Assembly: GCA_030429345.1 (NCBI GenBank)
Contig: JAUIFJ010000017.1
Location: forward strand, 28,828 to 92,827
Origin: a bacterium
GTDB taxonomy: Bacteria > CAIWAD01
Reading direction: 5' to 3'
Length of the DNA stretch: 64,000 nucleotides
In this document: piece after piece, positions 35,162 to 43,659 of the stretch
Position numbering within the stretch: position 1 is the stretch's first letter
Layout: the number at the start of each line of letters is the position of its first letter
The notes under the pieces: model-generated
Databases searched by the model: none
Seen by the model: only the letters and a program-made list of their open reading frames with translations
What the model was told of the DNA's origin: nothing
Program-made: the position numbers and the translations under genes

Positions 35162-36115
35162 TCAGGATCCCTTGCCGCTGTCCAAGGCGGCGAACCGTCC
35201 CTGAATGCTTATGCGGTCCTGCTCCAGCTGCTGGAGCAGATCCTCGATTTTGGAAAACTTCACAATATGGCGCTCGAAGTCCACAAGTTCAACGATCAGC
35301 TCCAGGCCGTAGATGGTCTCGGAGAAATCGAAGAGATGGATTTCCGGCACCCATTCCTCTTCCGAGAAGGTCGGCCGGCTGCCCAGGTTCATCATGCCGC
35401 GCAGGCGCCGCCCCTCCAGCTGCACTTCCACCGCATAGACGCCCGGCGCGGGCAGCAGCTTGTCCGGAACCGAGAGACGCAGGTTGGCGGTGGGAAAGCC
35501 CAGCTCGCGCCCCCGGCTGCGGCCGGCGACGACCGCTCCGCGAAAGCTGTAGGGGCGCCCCAGCATGGCGGCCGCCTCGCGCACGCGGCCTTCCTGGAGA
35601 CAGTGCCGGATGCGGGTGCTGCTCAAGGGTTTCCCGCCATGGTCGACGGGCGGCAGCACTTCCAGCTCGAAGTCCAGCTGCGGAGCCAGACGGCTCAGGG
35701 TGTCGCGATTGCCGGAACGCTTGTGTCCGAAGGCGTGGTCGTAGCCGATGACCAGCCGCCGAAAGCCGACCCGCGGCTTGAGGGTCTCGCGAATGAAATC
35801 CTCCGCGCTGCGAGAAGCCAGCTCCGGGGTGAAGTTGAGCACCACCAGGCGATCCAGGCCGAAGCCTTCCAGCAGGCGGATGCGCTCTTCGGCGTCGCAG
35901 AGCAGGCCCGGCCGCTCGCCCTTGCGGTCCAGCACCTGCCGGGGATGGGGCGAGAAGGTGACCAGACCGCTCGTACAGCCGGCCTCTTCCGCCCGCTCGA
36001 CCACTCGTCGCACAAGGGCCTGGTGTCCCCGATGCAGCCCGTCGAAACTGCCGATGGTGATCACGGCGCAGGGGTCGGGGCGCAGATCGGCCAGGTCGCT
36101 GCGGACGATCTGCAT
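35162..36115 (-). CDS. ribF: bifunctional riboflavin kinase/FAD synthetase
   Basis: The 317 residues comprise an N-terminal FAD synthetase (nucleotidyltransferase) domain with IGSFDGLHRGHQALVRR, FSPHPRQVL and LSSTRIRHCL, and a C-terminal riboflavin kinase domain with GRELGFPTANLRL and ETIYGLELIVELVDF. It phosphorylates riboflavin to FMN and adenylates FMN to FAD. The ATG overlaps the truB stop (TGATG). The length is typical. Confidence 0.96.
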   Translation of the reverse strand: MQIVRSDLADLRPDPCAVITIGSFDGLHRGHQALVRRVVERAEEAGCTSGLVTFSPHPRQVLDRKGERPGLLCDAEERIRLLEGFGLDRLVVLNFTPELASRSAEDFIRETLKPRVGFRRLVIGYDHAFGHKRSGNRDTLSRLAPQLDFELEVLPPVDHGGKPLSSTRIRHCLQEGRVREAAAMLGRPYSFRGAVVAGRSRGRELGFPTANLRLSVPDKLLPAPGVYAVEVQLEGRRLRGMMNLGSRPTFSEEEWVPEIHLFDFSETIYGLELIVELVDFERHIVKFSKIEDLLQQLEQDRISIQGRFAALDSGKGS

Positions 36116-36774
36116 CAGGCGCTCTCACGGGGCAGGGAGCGCTCGGCAATCTGTTCCAGCTCTTCCAGGCGGATCGCGTCCTGCAGGCGGTAGACTCCGC
36201 TCGCCGTGCGGCGCAACTCGTCCACGTAGGCCCCGCAGCCCAGGGCCTCGCCGATGTCGGCGGCCAGGCTGCGAATGTAGGTGCCCTTGCCGCAGCCCAC
36301 CCGCAGCCGCAGCCGCGGCCACTCCCAGTCGAGCAGCTCGATGGAATGGATCACGACGGTGCGCCAGGGGATCTCGGCGCTCTCGCCGCGGCGCGCCTTG
36401 CGGTAGAGCCGTTCCCCGCCGACCTTGATCGCCGAGAAGATCGGCGGCTGCTGGCGGATCTCGCCCCTGAAGCGGGCCAATGTCTCACGCAGCTGATCAG
36501 GAGAGGGGCGGGGCGGGTTGTCGCGGGGGGTGATCACCCCGGTGGGGTCGCCGCTGTCGCTGGTCGCGCCCAGCAGGAAAGTCGTCTCGTAGACTTTGTC
36601 GCCGGCCATCACCGCGTCCTGCAGGCGGGTCGCCGGCTTGCCGACCAGGACGACCACCAGGCCGGTGGCGAAGGGGTCCAGGGTGCCGGCGTGTCCGACG
36701 CGCTTGACCTTCGTGATCCGCCGCACCTGGCGCACAAGCCAGAAGGAACTGCGGCCGGCGGGCTTGTCGAGCAC
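36115..36774 (-). CDS. truB: tRNA pseudouridine-55 synthase TruB (true start probably upstream)
   Basis: TruB makes pseudouridine 55 in the T loop of tRNAs. The catalytic motif GHAGTLDPFATGLVVVLVG holds the nucleophilic Asp; further family segments are YETTFLLGATSDSGDPTG, QQPPIFSAIKVGGERLY and GTYIRSLAADIGEALG. The first ATG/GTG/TTG start is GTG 36774, but that would begin at VLDKPAG and lose the family's preceding strand (EFGAGHALVLDKPAG). A CTG at 36834 lies 7 bases after GGAGGAGGG in the same frame and is a better biological start; the protein would then have 239 residues. It is situated between rbfA and ribF. Confidence 0.93.
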   Translation of the reverse strand: MLDKPAGRSSFWLVRQVRRITKVKRVGHAGTLDPFATGLVVVLVGKPATRLQDAVMAGDKVYETTFLLGATSDSGDPTGVITPRDNPPRPSPDQLRETLARFRGEIRQQPPIFSAIKVGGERLYRKARRGESAEIPWRTVVIHSIELLDWEWPRLRLRVGCGKGTYIRSLAADIGEALGCGAYVDELRRTASGVYRLQDAIRLEELEQIAERSLPRESA

Positions 36775-36860
36775 GAGGGCGTGCCCGGCGCCGAACTCGC
36801 AGCGCTCCTCGCCCGGGCGCAGCAGCGGCGGCAGCGCGGGTCCCTCCTCCAGGAGAGCGC

Positions 36861-37229
36861 TCAGGAGGATTCCTCTCCGTCGCCGCGCTCGTCCTCGATC
36901 TGGCGCAGCAGGCGGTCGACGTTCTCGACCCGGTCCAGGCTCTCGTCCAGCTGGAACTGCAGTTCAGGGACAGCGCGGATTCTCAGGCGGGAGGCAAGGC
37001 CCATGCGCAGCTCGCGGCCCGCGGCCTTCAAGCGTTTGAAGGCGCGCTGGCGTTCGCTTTCCTCGCCCAGGATGCTGACGAAGACCCGGGCATAGCCCAG
37101 GTCCTTGCTCAGCCGGACCTCGGAAATGGTAATGAAGCCGCCGTCGCGGACGGCGCCGCGCAGGATCAGGGTGCCCAGCTCCTTGCGGATCTGCTCCGCC
37201 ACGCGGCCGATGCGCTTTTCACTGGCCAT
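36861..37229 (-). CDS. rbfA: 30S ribosome-binding factor A
   Basis: The 122-residue KH-like late 30S assembly factor shows RIGRVAEQIRKELGTLILRG at the N-terminus, then ITISEVRLSKDLGYARVFVS and PELQFQLDESLDRVENVDRL, the standard RbfA pattern. The ATG lies five bases after the infB stop. The extreme C-terminus is acidic. Confidence 0.95.
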   Translation of the reverse strand: MASEKRIGRVAEQIRKELGTLILRGAVRDGGFITISEVRLSKDLGYARVFVSILGEESERQRAFKRLKAAGRELRMGLASRLRIRAVPELQFQLDESLDRVENVDRLLRQIEDERGDGEESS

Positions 37230-37234
37230 CGATG

Positions 37235-40021
37235 CTATCCCTCGTGATCGCTGAGCTCCAGGCGGCGCACGACTTCGCGCGTACTCATGCCCTGGATCAG
37301 GTCGCCTTCCTTCAGGTCGTTGAAGCCGTTGATCTGGATGCCGCATTCGTAGCCCTGCAGCACCTCGCGGACATCGTCCTTGAAGCGCTTGAGGCTGGCG
37401 ACCGTGCCTTCGTGGATCACCTGGTTCTCGCGTACGACACGCAGCTTCATGCTGCGGTCGATCTTGCCGCTGAGCATCATGCAGCCGGCAATGACCTTGC
37501 GCGAGATGCGGAAGAGCTGGCGCACCTCGGCGGTGCCGATCACCTCTTCGACCATCTCCGGACGCAGCATGCCTTCCAGGCCGGCCTTCATCTCCTCGAC
37601 CACCTCGTAGATGATCTTGTAGAGGCGCACGTCCACGTGTTCGCGCTGGGCCAGCTCGCGGGCCTTCTGGTTCGGTGTCACATGGAAACCGATGATCACG
37701 GCGCCGGAGGCCTTGGCCAGCAGGACGTCGTTCTCGGTGATCGTGCCCACTCCGCGGCTGACCACCGTGATGCCGACCTCTTCGGTCTGCATCTTCATCA
37801 GTTCGTCGGCAATGGCCTCGATCGAGCCGTTCACGTCGCCCTTGATGATGATCGGCAGCTCGGCCACTTCGCCGGCGGCGATCTGGCTGGAGAGCTTGGC
37901 CAGCGAGAAGCGCGCGATGCGCTGCTGGTTCTGCTCGGCCTGGATCTGGCGGCGCTTGGCGGCCACCTGACGGGCTTCCTTGTCGCTGTCGAAGACCTGC
38001 AGGCTGTCGCCGGCCTGCGGCACCTCGTTCAGGCCGATCACCTGGACCGGTGTCGAGGGGCCGGCCTTCTTCTTCTCCTTGCCCTTCTCGTCGACCATCA
38101 TGCGCACGCGGCCGGTGGTCGAGCCGACGACGATCACATCGCCCTTCTTCAGCGTGCCGCGCTCGACGAGCACGGTGGCCAGGGCGCCGCGGCCCTTGTC
38201 CAGCTGGGACTCGATGACCGCGCCGCGGGCGTTGCCCTCGCTGACGGCATTCAGCTCGAGGATCTCGCTGCAGACCAGAATCTCTTCCAGCAGCTTGTCC
38301 ATGTTGTGGCCGGTCTTGGCGCTGATGTCCACGCACTGGTACTTGCCGCCCCAGTCCTCGACCAGGATGTTCTTCTCGGCCAGTTCCTTGCGGATCTTCT
38401 GCGGGTCGGCGGTGGGACGGTCGCACTTGTTGATGGCGACAATGATCGGCACGTCGGCCGCCTTGGCGTGATCGATGGCCTCGACGGTCTGCTCCTGCAC
38501 GCGGTCGTCGGCGGCGACGACCAGGACCACCACGTCGGTGACCTTGGCGCCGCGGGCGCGCATGGCGGTGAAGCTGTGGTGACCGGGCGTGTCAAGGAAG
38601 GTGATCCGCTGGTCGTTGTGCACGACCTCGTAGGCGCCGATGTGCTGCGTGATGCCTCCGGACTCCCCGGAGACCACGTTGGCCTCGCGGATGTAGTCCA
38701 GCACGGAGGTCTTGCCGTGATCCACGTGGCCCATGACGGTGACCACCGGATGGCGGGTCTGGGTCGGCAGGTCCTCGACTTCCTTGTCCTCGACCGCCTC
38801 CTCCTCCATCTCCGTGAGGAATTCCACTTCCTGGTCGTACTCGGCGCAGAGCAGCTCGATCACCTCGCGCTCGAGGCGCTGGTTGATGGTGATCATGGTG
38901 CCCATCATGAAGCACTTCTTGATCAGGTCGGCGACGGGTTCGTCCAGCAGGGTCGCCAGCTCGTTTGCGCTGATGAACTCTGTCACACGCAGGGTGTTCG
39001 TGTCCTCGTTGAACTCGCCGACGCCTGTCACACGACGATGACGGCGCTTCTTGCCCCCGCTGGCCTCCATGGCCCGCGTGGTGTCCTTGATGTTCTTGAG
39101 GATCTCGGACTGGCTGATCTTCTCCTTCTTGCCCTTGCGGCGCCGTGATTCACCGCCCTGGCTGCGCCCGCGCTCGATCTTCTTCAGGCGCTCCTCTTCG
39201 GACTTGGTGCGCTTGGCGCTGCGCTTGCGGCCCTTGGGGCCGGGCTTGCCGGTCTCGCCCGTGTCGACGGGCATGCGCGGATCCGGTTCGCCGGCGGCGG
39301 GCTGGGGCTCTTCGGCGGCCTTCTTGCGCTTGGCGGGCTTGGGCTCCTCCTCGTGGTGATACCCAAGCACCTTGCCCGGCTTGAAAACCGGCAGGGCGAT
39401 CTTGTCCTCGTCGGCAGCGGGGGCCTCTTCGGCCTTCGTTTCCGCAGGGGCCGGGCTTTCGGGCTCGGCGGGCGCCTCTTCCGGGGCGGCGGCCTCGACT
39501 GGCGCTTCGGCCTCTTCCCTGGCGACGGGCTCGGCCTCCGCCGCGACGGCGGGTTCCTCGGCGGGGGTCTCTTCGGGCTCTTCGGAGGATACCGCCTCGA
39601 CGCTTTCCTCTTCGGGCTGCTCCGGGGCTTCCGCTTCGGCTTCCGGCTCTTCCTCGGCGGCCGGGGCCTCCTCGACGACCTTGAGGGTCTTCAGGGTTTC
39701 CAGGTGCTCGCTTTCGAAGCGCTCTTCCTCGGCCGCTGCGCCCTCGCCGCTTTCGTGCAGGATCGAGTCCACTTCCGCCTTGCGCAGGTCGGCCTGGTTC
39801 TCTTCCGGCACCTCCTCCTTCGGCTTCAGCGAATCCAGGTGCTCCTGGTAGAGCTCCGGCGCCTTGGCCTCGAGGACGCGCAGATAGGCTTCCTCGGTGA
39901 TGGAAGCATTGGGGGACGAGGGAGCCTCGAAACCTTCCGCTTCCAGGTATTCCCGCAGATGCTGAATGGTGACCTTCAGCTCCCGCGCCAGTTTGATCAG
40001 TTTGAGTTTGCTTTTCTGCAA
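37235..40021 (-). CDS. infB: translation initiation factor IF-2
   Basis: The 928 residues contain an N-terminal IF2_N-type subdomain (KLIKLARELKVTIQHLREYL), a roughly 200-residue Glu/Ala/Pro-rich low-complexity stretch (about 100-260), a basic linker and a second IF2_N motif (RVTEFISANELATLLDEPVA). The GTPase has G1 GHVDHGKTSVLDYI, G3 DTPGHHSF and G4 NKCD, followed by domains II-IV. The start is TTG at 40021; the closest ATG is out of frame. The first 25 bases overlap the end of the YlxQ-like gene in another frame. Confidence 0.96.
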   Translation of the reverse strand: MQKSKLKLIKLARELKVTIQHLREYLEAEGFEAPSSPNASITEEAYLRVLEAKAPELYQEHLDSLKPKEEVPEENQADLRKAEVDSILHESGEGAAAEEERFESEHLETLKTLKVVEEAPAAEEEPEAEAEAPEQPEEESVEAVSSEEPEETPAEEPAVAAEAEPVAREEAEAPVEAAAPEEAPAEPESPAPAETKAEEAPAADEDKIALPVFKPGKVLGYHHEEEPKPAKRKKAAEEPQPAAGEPDPRMPVDTGETGKPGPKGRKRSAKRTKSEEERLKKIERGRSQGGESRRRKGKKEKISQSEILKNIKDTTRAMEASGGKKRRHRRVTGVGEFNEDTNTLRVTEFISANELATLLDEPVADLIKKCFMMGTMITINQRLEREVIELLCAEYDQEVEFLTEMEEEAVEDKEVEDLPTQTRHPVVTVMGHVDHGKTSVLDYIREANVVSGESGGITQHIGAYEVVHNDQRITFLDTPGHHSFTAMRARGAKVTDVVVLVVAADDRVQEQTVEAIDHAKAADVPIIVAINKCDRPTADPQKIRKELAEKNILVEDWGGKYQCVDISAKTGHNMDKLLEEILVCSEILELNAVSEGNARGAVIESQLDKGRGALATVLVERGTLKKGDVIVVGSTTGRVRMMVDEKGKEKKKAGPSTPVQVIGLNEVPQAGDSLQVFDSDKEARQVAAKRRQIQAEQNQQRIARFSLAKLSSQIAAGEVAELPIIIKGDVNGSIEAIADELMKMQTEEVGITVVSRGVGTITENDVLLAKASGAVIIGFHVTPNQKARELAQREHVDVRLYKIIYEVVEEMKAGLEGMLRPEMVEEVIGTAEVRQLFRISRKVIAGCMMLSGKIDRSMKLRVVRENQVIHEGTVASLKRFKDDVREVLQGYECGIQINGFNDLKEGDLIQGMSTREVVRRLELSDHEG

Positions 40022-40434
40022 GAGCTCCCGTCCCTTCTCTGCATGCTCCTAGGGGTGCCCCGTTCGGGGTCCTTCCGAATGTCCTGGCGATCCTCGTCCC
40101 TGCCGGGTTCGTGATCCGGTGGCCGGCAGCGATCCGCTCCGCGGATCCACTGCTCGTCCACGAGGGCGGCCACGCTGACGCCGGGCTTGCCCAGCCTCTC
40201 GCGCAGGAGGTCGAACTCCCGCAGTTCCGTGATCCGCCAGTTCCTGCCGGCCGAAGCCAGCCTCTGCAGCTCGCCCTTGCTGCGTTCCGACAGCCCGGGC
40301 GCGATGTATACGCGCGCCTGCCGAATGCGGCGCGCCCTGTTCTTCAGCGTGTCCAGTCCCAGGACCAGGGCTCCGGCGCGCCGGGCCAGCCCCAGCAGGC
40401 GCAGCAGCGCCTCCGGCGTTTCTTCGTGATCCAC
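39997..40434 (-). CDS. YlxQ-like L7Ae-family RNA-binding protein
   Basis: The 145 residues contain the L7Ae/L30e-like region at 1-95: LLGLARRAGALVLGLDTLKN, RVYIAPGLSERSKGELQRLA and GKPGVSVAALVDEQW, matching the nusA-infB-linked YlxQ proteins. The C-terminal 45 residues are charged, and the last eight codons are read through the infB start region in another frame. The usual YlxR partner is absent between nusA and this gene. The start is GTG 40434, 12 bases after the nusA stop. Confidence 0.85.
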   Translation of the reverse strand: MDHEETPEALLRLLGLARRAGALVLGLDTLKNRARRIRQARVYIAPGLSERSKGELQRLASAGRNWRITELREFDLLRERLGKPGVSVAALVDEQWIRGADRCRPPDHEPGRDEDRQDIRKDPERGTPRSMQRRDGSSCRKANSN

Positions 40435-40446
40435 CGGCCCTCTCCG

Positions 40447-41973
40447 CTAGTCCTCGACCTGCGTGTCGAAGGTCGAGAGCACGCGCGTGATCTCGGCCAG
40501 GTCCTCCGGGTCCAGGCCCGTGGACTCGACCACTTCCTCCATGCGCGCGTCCAGGTACTGCTCGACGGTGTGGAAGCCGCCCGAGATCAGCGCCTCCTTG
40601 TAGGCGCGCGGCAGGTCGGCCACATCGGCGATCTTGATGTCCTGGAAATAGGCCGCCACGCGGCGACGCACCTGCGCCACCTGCTCCTCGCTCATGCCGG
40701 TCTTCTCGCGGATCGTCTCGACGCTGTCGTCGAGCAGGCCTTCCGCCAGCAGGTAGCCCGAGTCGATGAGCTGGCCGGCCAGGACGGGGTTGATGCCTTC
40801 CACGTCGATGACCTTCAGGTCCTCCTCGATCTCCTCGCTGTGCAGCTGGTCGGCCAGGTGATCGCTCTCGTTGACCAGGGTCAGCTTGAAGCCGGTGATC
40901 TCGGCGGCCAGGCGGAAGACCATGTCCTCCATGGGATTGAAGACGAACTCGCCGACCATGTCGTCGCGGTTCTCGAAACGCCGCTTCTGGCGCTCGATCA
41001 TCTTGCCGTACTCTTCCTCGTTGAGCACGACCACCGCCTCGCCCAGGCCCGTGACACTGACCAGCAGCGGCTTGTTGGGGCTCATCGCCTTCTTGATGAA
41101 GGCCTGCGAATCGGAGGTGAAGTTGATGATGTCGATCTTCTCGTTTTCCAGCTCGCGCACGATGGCCTGGATGCGCACGCCCTTCATGCCGACGCAGGAT
41201 CCGACCGGATCGATGCGCGGGTCGTTGGACTCGACGGCGATCTTCGTGCGACGCCCCGGCACGCGCGCGATGGCGCGGATCTGGATGATGCCCTCGGCGA
41301 TCTCCGGCACCTCGACCTCGAAGAGGCGGCGGATGAAGGCCGGATCGCTGCGTGAGACAATGATCTCCGGGTCGCGGTTGTTTTCGCGTACGACATCCTT
41401 GATCAGCACCCGGATGCTGCTGCCGCGGAAGTAGCGCTCGCTGCGCACCTGCTCGCGCGGGGGCATGAGGAACTCCGTGCGGTCGATGTTGAGGATCACG
41501 CCGCGGCGGTTGACCTGGTGCACGTCGGCGTGGATGATCTCGCCGACGCGGTCCTTGTATTCCTCGTAGACGGCGTTCTTCTCGATCTCGCGGATCTTGT
41601 GCATCAGCGCCTGCTTGAGGTTCGTGATCGCGCGACGGCCGAACTGGCGGTAGTCGATGATCTCGATGTACTCGTCGCCCTCTTCCAGGTCCGGATCCAG
41701 CTCGCGGGCCTTGCTGAGCGGCAGCTGGGTCTCCTCGTTCTCCAGCTCCTCGTCGCCGATCACTTCCCACTCGCGGTAGATCTCGATGTCGCCCTTGTCC
41801 ATGTTGAAGGTCACCATGAACACTTCCTCAAGGGTGTACTTCTTCTTGAGAACGGAAATGAAGGCCGACTCGACGACTTCCTGGAAATCCTCGCGGTCCA
41901 GATTCTTGGTGCCCAGGAGATCCTTGATGGCATCGACGATGCCCTGCGGCTCCAGCTCCTGCTTGCGCTTCAT
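40447..41973 (-). CDS. nusA: transcription termination/antitermination factor NusA
   Basis: The 508 residues have an N-terminal RNA-polymerase-binding domain, then S1 (GEIIHADVHQVNRRGVILNI), KH1 (SRSDPAFIRRLFEVEVPEIA) and KH2 (VGSCVGMKGVRIQAIVREL) domains. The C-terminal region has two helix-hairpin-helix repeats (GINPVLAGQLIDSGYLLAEG, DLPRAYKEALISGGFHTVEQ) like the acidic repeats of proteobacterial NusA. The ATG at 41973 has GGAAAGGA immediately upstream; an in-frame TTG eight codons earlier is weaker. NusA stimulates pausing and intrinsic termination, relevant to the terminator abutting rimP. Confidence 0.97.
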   Translation of the reverse strand: MKRKQELEPQGIVDAIKDLLGTKNLDREDFQEVVESAFISVLKKKYTLEEVFMVTFNMDKGDIEIYREWEVIGDEELENEETQLPLSKARELDPDLEEGDEYIEIIDYRQFGRRAITNLKQALMHKIREIEKNAVYEEYKDRVGEIIHADVHQVNRRGVILNIDRTEFLMPPREQVRSERYFRGSSIRVLIKDVVRENNRDPEIIVSRSDPAFIRRLFEVEVPEIAEGIIQIRAIARVPGRRTKIAVESNDPRIDPVGSCVGMKGVRIQAIVRELENEKIDIINFTSDSQAFIKKAMSPNKPLLVSVTGLGEAVVVLNEEEYGKMIERQKRRFENRDDMVGEFVFNPMEDMVFRLAAEITGFKLTLVNESDHLADQLHSEEIEEDLKVIDVEGINPVLAGQLIDSGYLLAEGLLDDSVETIREKTGMSEEQVAQVRRRVAAYFQDIKIADVADLPRAYKEALISGGFHTVEQYLDARMEEVVESTGLDPEDLAEITRVLSTFDTQVED

Positions 41974-42015
41974 GGGATCCTTTCCTTCAATGGACAAGGC
42001 CTGCGGCCCCGTCTC

Positions 42016-42492
42016 CTACCAGTTCAGCTTGTATACGGCGTCCACCAGCATTGCGCGGGGAATCGTCCTCTCGCCTTCCGGGGCGGCGAGGGACAGGGTC
42101 CTCTCGTCCACCGCCTGCAGGCGGCCTTCGCACTTGTGTTCCAGCAGGCCCTCCGGGCCTTCCTCGCGCCAGCGCAGGCGCAGGTCATGGCCGACGGCCT
42201 TGCGGAACTGGCGCTCGCTCTTCAACGGGCGGGTCAGCCCCGGGGAGCAGACCTCCAGCCGGTAGCGGAAGGGCACCAGGTCCTCCTGGTCCAGCAGGGC
42301 TCCGATGCTGCGCGACAAGTGCCCCAGCTGATCCACCCCGATGCCGCGATCCGTGTCGACCAGGAAACGGATCACGCGGCCCTTGCCGTCCCCGGTCAAC
42401 TCGATGTCGACCAGCCAGGGACTGTCTTCCTGCTCGGCGCCCGGCAGGAGTTCCTCTTCCACCAGGCTGCGAATCTGCGCCAGATCCAGCAC
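42016..42492 (-). CDS. rimP: ribosome maturation factor RimP
   Basis: The 158-residue 30S assembly factor matches RimP through LVDIELTGDGKGRVIRFLVD, GIGVDQLGHLSRSIGALLD and YRLEVCSPGLTRPLKSERQF. The start is GTG 42492 with GGAGG four bases upstream; the GGAGG directly follows the T-run of an intrinsic terminator. It is the first gene of rimP-nusA-ylxQ-infB-rbfA-truB-ribF. The frame is open through the terminator, but the extra residues would be hairpin-encoded and are unlikely. Confidence 0.94.
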   Translation of the reverse strand: MLDLAQIRSLVEEELLPGAEQEDSPWLVDIELTGDGKGRVIRFLVDTDRGIGVDQLGHLSRSIGALLDQEDLVPFRYRLEVCSPGLTRPLKSERQFRKAVGHDLRLRWREEGPEGLLEHKCEGRLQAVDERTLSLAAPEGERTIPRAMLVDAVYKLNW

Positions 42493-42499
42493 AGAACCT

Positions 42500-42529
42500 C
42501 CAAAAAAAATGGTGGGCAAGCCCACCAGT
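42500..42529 (-). terminator. intrinsic terminator abutting the rimP ribosome-binding site (probable attenuator)
   Basis: On the minus strand TGGTGGG-cttg-CCCACCA (42527-42510) is followed by eight T (42509-42502) and then at once by GGAGG and the rimP GTG. No room remains for a promoter between T-run and start. Any rimP-operon transcript that carries its leader must therefore pass this terminator. Confidence 0.85.
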
Positions 42530-42677
42530 TCACGGCGATTGGACGCAATCCGGCTTCACGAGGAAGCGGGTTGTGTCCCGCTGCGCGGCAGTCGAAACCG
42601 CCGCCCTGCCCCGAAGAGCAGGATTCCGCCCGAAGGCGAAAGGGACAGCGGGCCTGGCCGCGCCGTCCCGGGGTGGT

Positions 42678-43355
42678 CTAGTGATGCATGTGATCCATCC
42701 TCTTCAGAACCAGCTCGGCGCGGGCCTTCTGCGGCGAATCCTCGTGCTTCTCGATGATTCGCTCCAGCAGCGGCAGCGCATCTTCCTTCTTGCCGGCGCG
42801 CTCATAACAAAGGGCCGCGGCCAGAAGATGATAGGGAGCATTGAAGTTCTCCGGAAAGGAAAGCCCGGCCTTGGCAAACTGCGCCGCCGCTTCCTCCCAG
42901 GCCTCCTCCTGCTCCAGGCAGTAGGCCAGTCCCGCATGGGAGGCCGCCAGCAGGAAGCCGTTCTCCATGTGGGAATGAATCGCTTCCTCGAAGAGACGGG
43001 CGGCCTCGTCGAAGTTCCCGTTCCGCGACTCGATGCTCGCCAGCAGGTAGGTCGCCTCCTGGGAGGCTGCGCTGCCGTCGAATTCCGATCGTGTCCGCTC
43101 CAGCCAGGGGCGGGCCTCGATGTACTGCTCGGCGTCGAAATACTGCAGGCCCCGGTTCAACAGGACGGCTGCGTCACCGGCTGCGGTTTCCCGCGCTTCC
43201 TTCATCCAGACGCCGCCCAGCACGATCGCGACGATGGCGACCGCCGCAATGATCAGCTTGGACTGGTGCTCGCGCACGAAATCCGCCGCGCGAAGAGTGT
43301 TCTCCATGAACACATCATGGTCGCTGTCTTCGCTGAGTCGGGGATTCTGGTTCAT
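42678..43355 (-). CDS. membrane-anchored TPR protein, YfgM/BamD-like layout
   Basis: The 225 residues comprise a short acidic cytoplasmic N-terminus, one membrane helix (KLIIAAVAIVAIVLGGVWM, about 35-53) and then about four tetratricopeptide repeats (LLNRGLQYFDAEQYIEARPW, SIESRNGNFDEAARLFEEAI, AGLAYCLEQEEAWEEAAAQF, ALCYERAGKKEDALPLLERI). The layout resembles YfgM-type ancillary translocon proteins, but the specific role cannot be assigned. The ATG at 43355 was chosen over an upstream start that would run into tRNA-Arg. It lies 65 bases after the tRNA and probably shares its transcript. Confidence 0.75.
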   Translation of the reverse strand: MNQNPRLSEDSDHDVFMENTLRAADFVREHQSKLIIAAVAIVAIVLGGVWMKEARETAAGDAAVLLNRGLQYFDAEQYIEARPWLERTRSEFDGSAASQEATYLLASIESRNGNFDEAARLFEEAIHSHMENGFLLAASHAGLAYCLEQEEAWEEAAAQFAKAGLSFPENFNAPYHLLAAALCYERAGKKEDALPLLERIIEKHEDSPQKARAELVLKRMDHMHH

Positions 43356-43420
43356 GTCCTTCGGGTCCTGCTTTCCAAATAGATCTGTTCCGGACGATCG
43401 GTTCGGCCTGCCGCCGGGCA

Positions 43421-43494
43421 TGCCCCCGAGAGGACTCGAACCTCTGGCCTACGGTTTAGGAAACCGTTGCTCTATCCACCTGAGCTACGGAGGC
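43421..43494 (-). tRNA. tRNA-Arg (anticodon CCT)
   Basis: The minus-strand cloverleaf has acceptor GCCTCCG paired with CGGGGGC (one G.U), discriminator A and no encoded CCA. The anticodon stem ACGGT/ACCGT encloses loop TTCCTAA, giving anticodon CCT, which reads the AGG codon. The T arm AGAGG-TTCGAGT-CCTCT is canonical. The TPR gene follows. Confidence 0.97.
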
Positions 43495-43525
43495 GGGTGT
43501 CCTGCCGGAAATCGCTGAACGCGGA

Positions 43526-43554
43526 AAGGTATCGCTAAGCATACTCATTCGCAA
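43526..43554 (-). promoter_or_regulatory. candidate promoter of tRNA-Arg
   Basis: On the minus strand TTGCGA (43554-43549) and TACCTT (43531-43526) are separated by exactly 17 bases; a start near 43519 would leave a 25-base leader before the tRNA. Each box matches consensus at only three or four positions. Confidence 0.35.
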
Positions 43555-43659
43555 GAGGCCTTGCCTGCTTCGCTCTGCCTGCCATTACCATATTGATGCT
43601 TCCGCAGGACTCGTCATCGATTTCGATTCGCTCAGGTTCCCCCAAAACCCAGGTGCGCC

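Noticed and set aside
39400-39720. Glu/Ala-rich repeat tract in infB as a tandem-repeat or mobile insertion
   Set aside because: Low-complexity acidic linkers are normal in the N-terminal half of IF-2, and codon use matches the rest of the gene.
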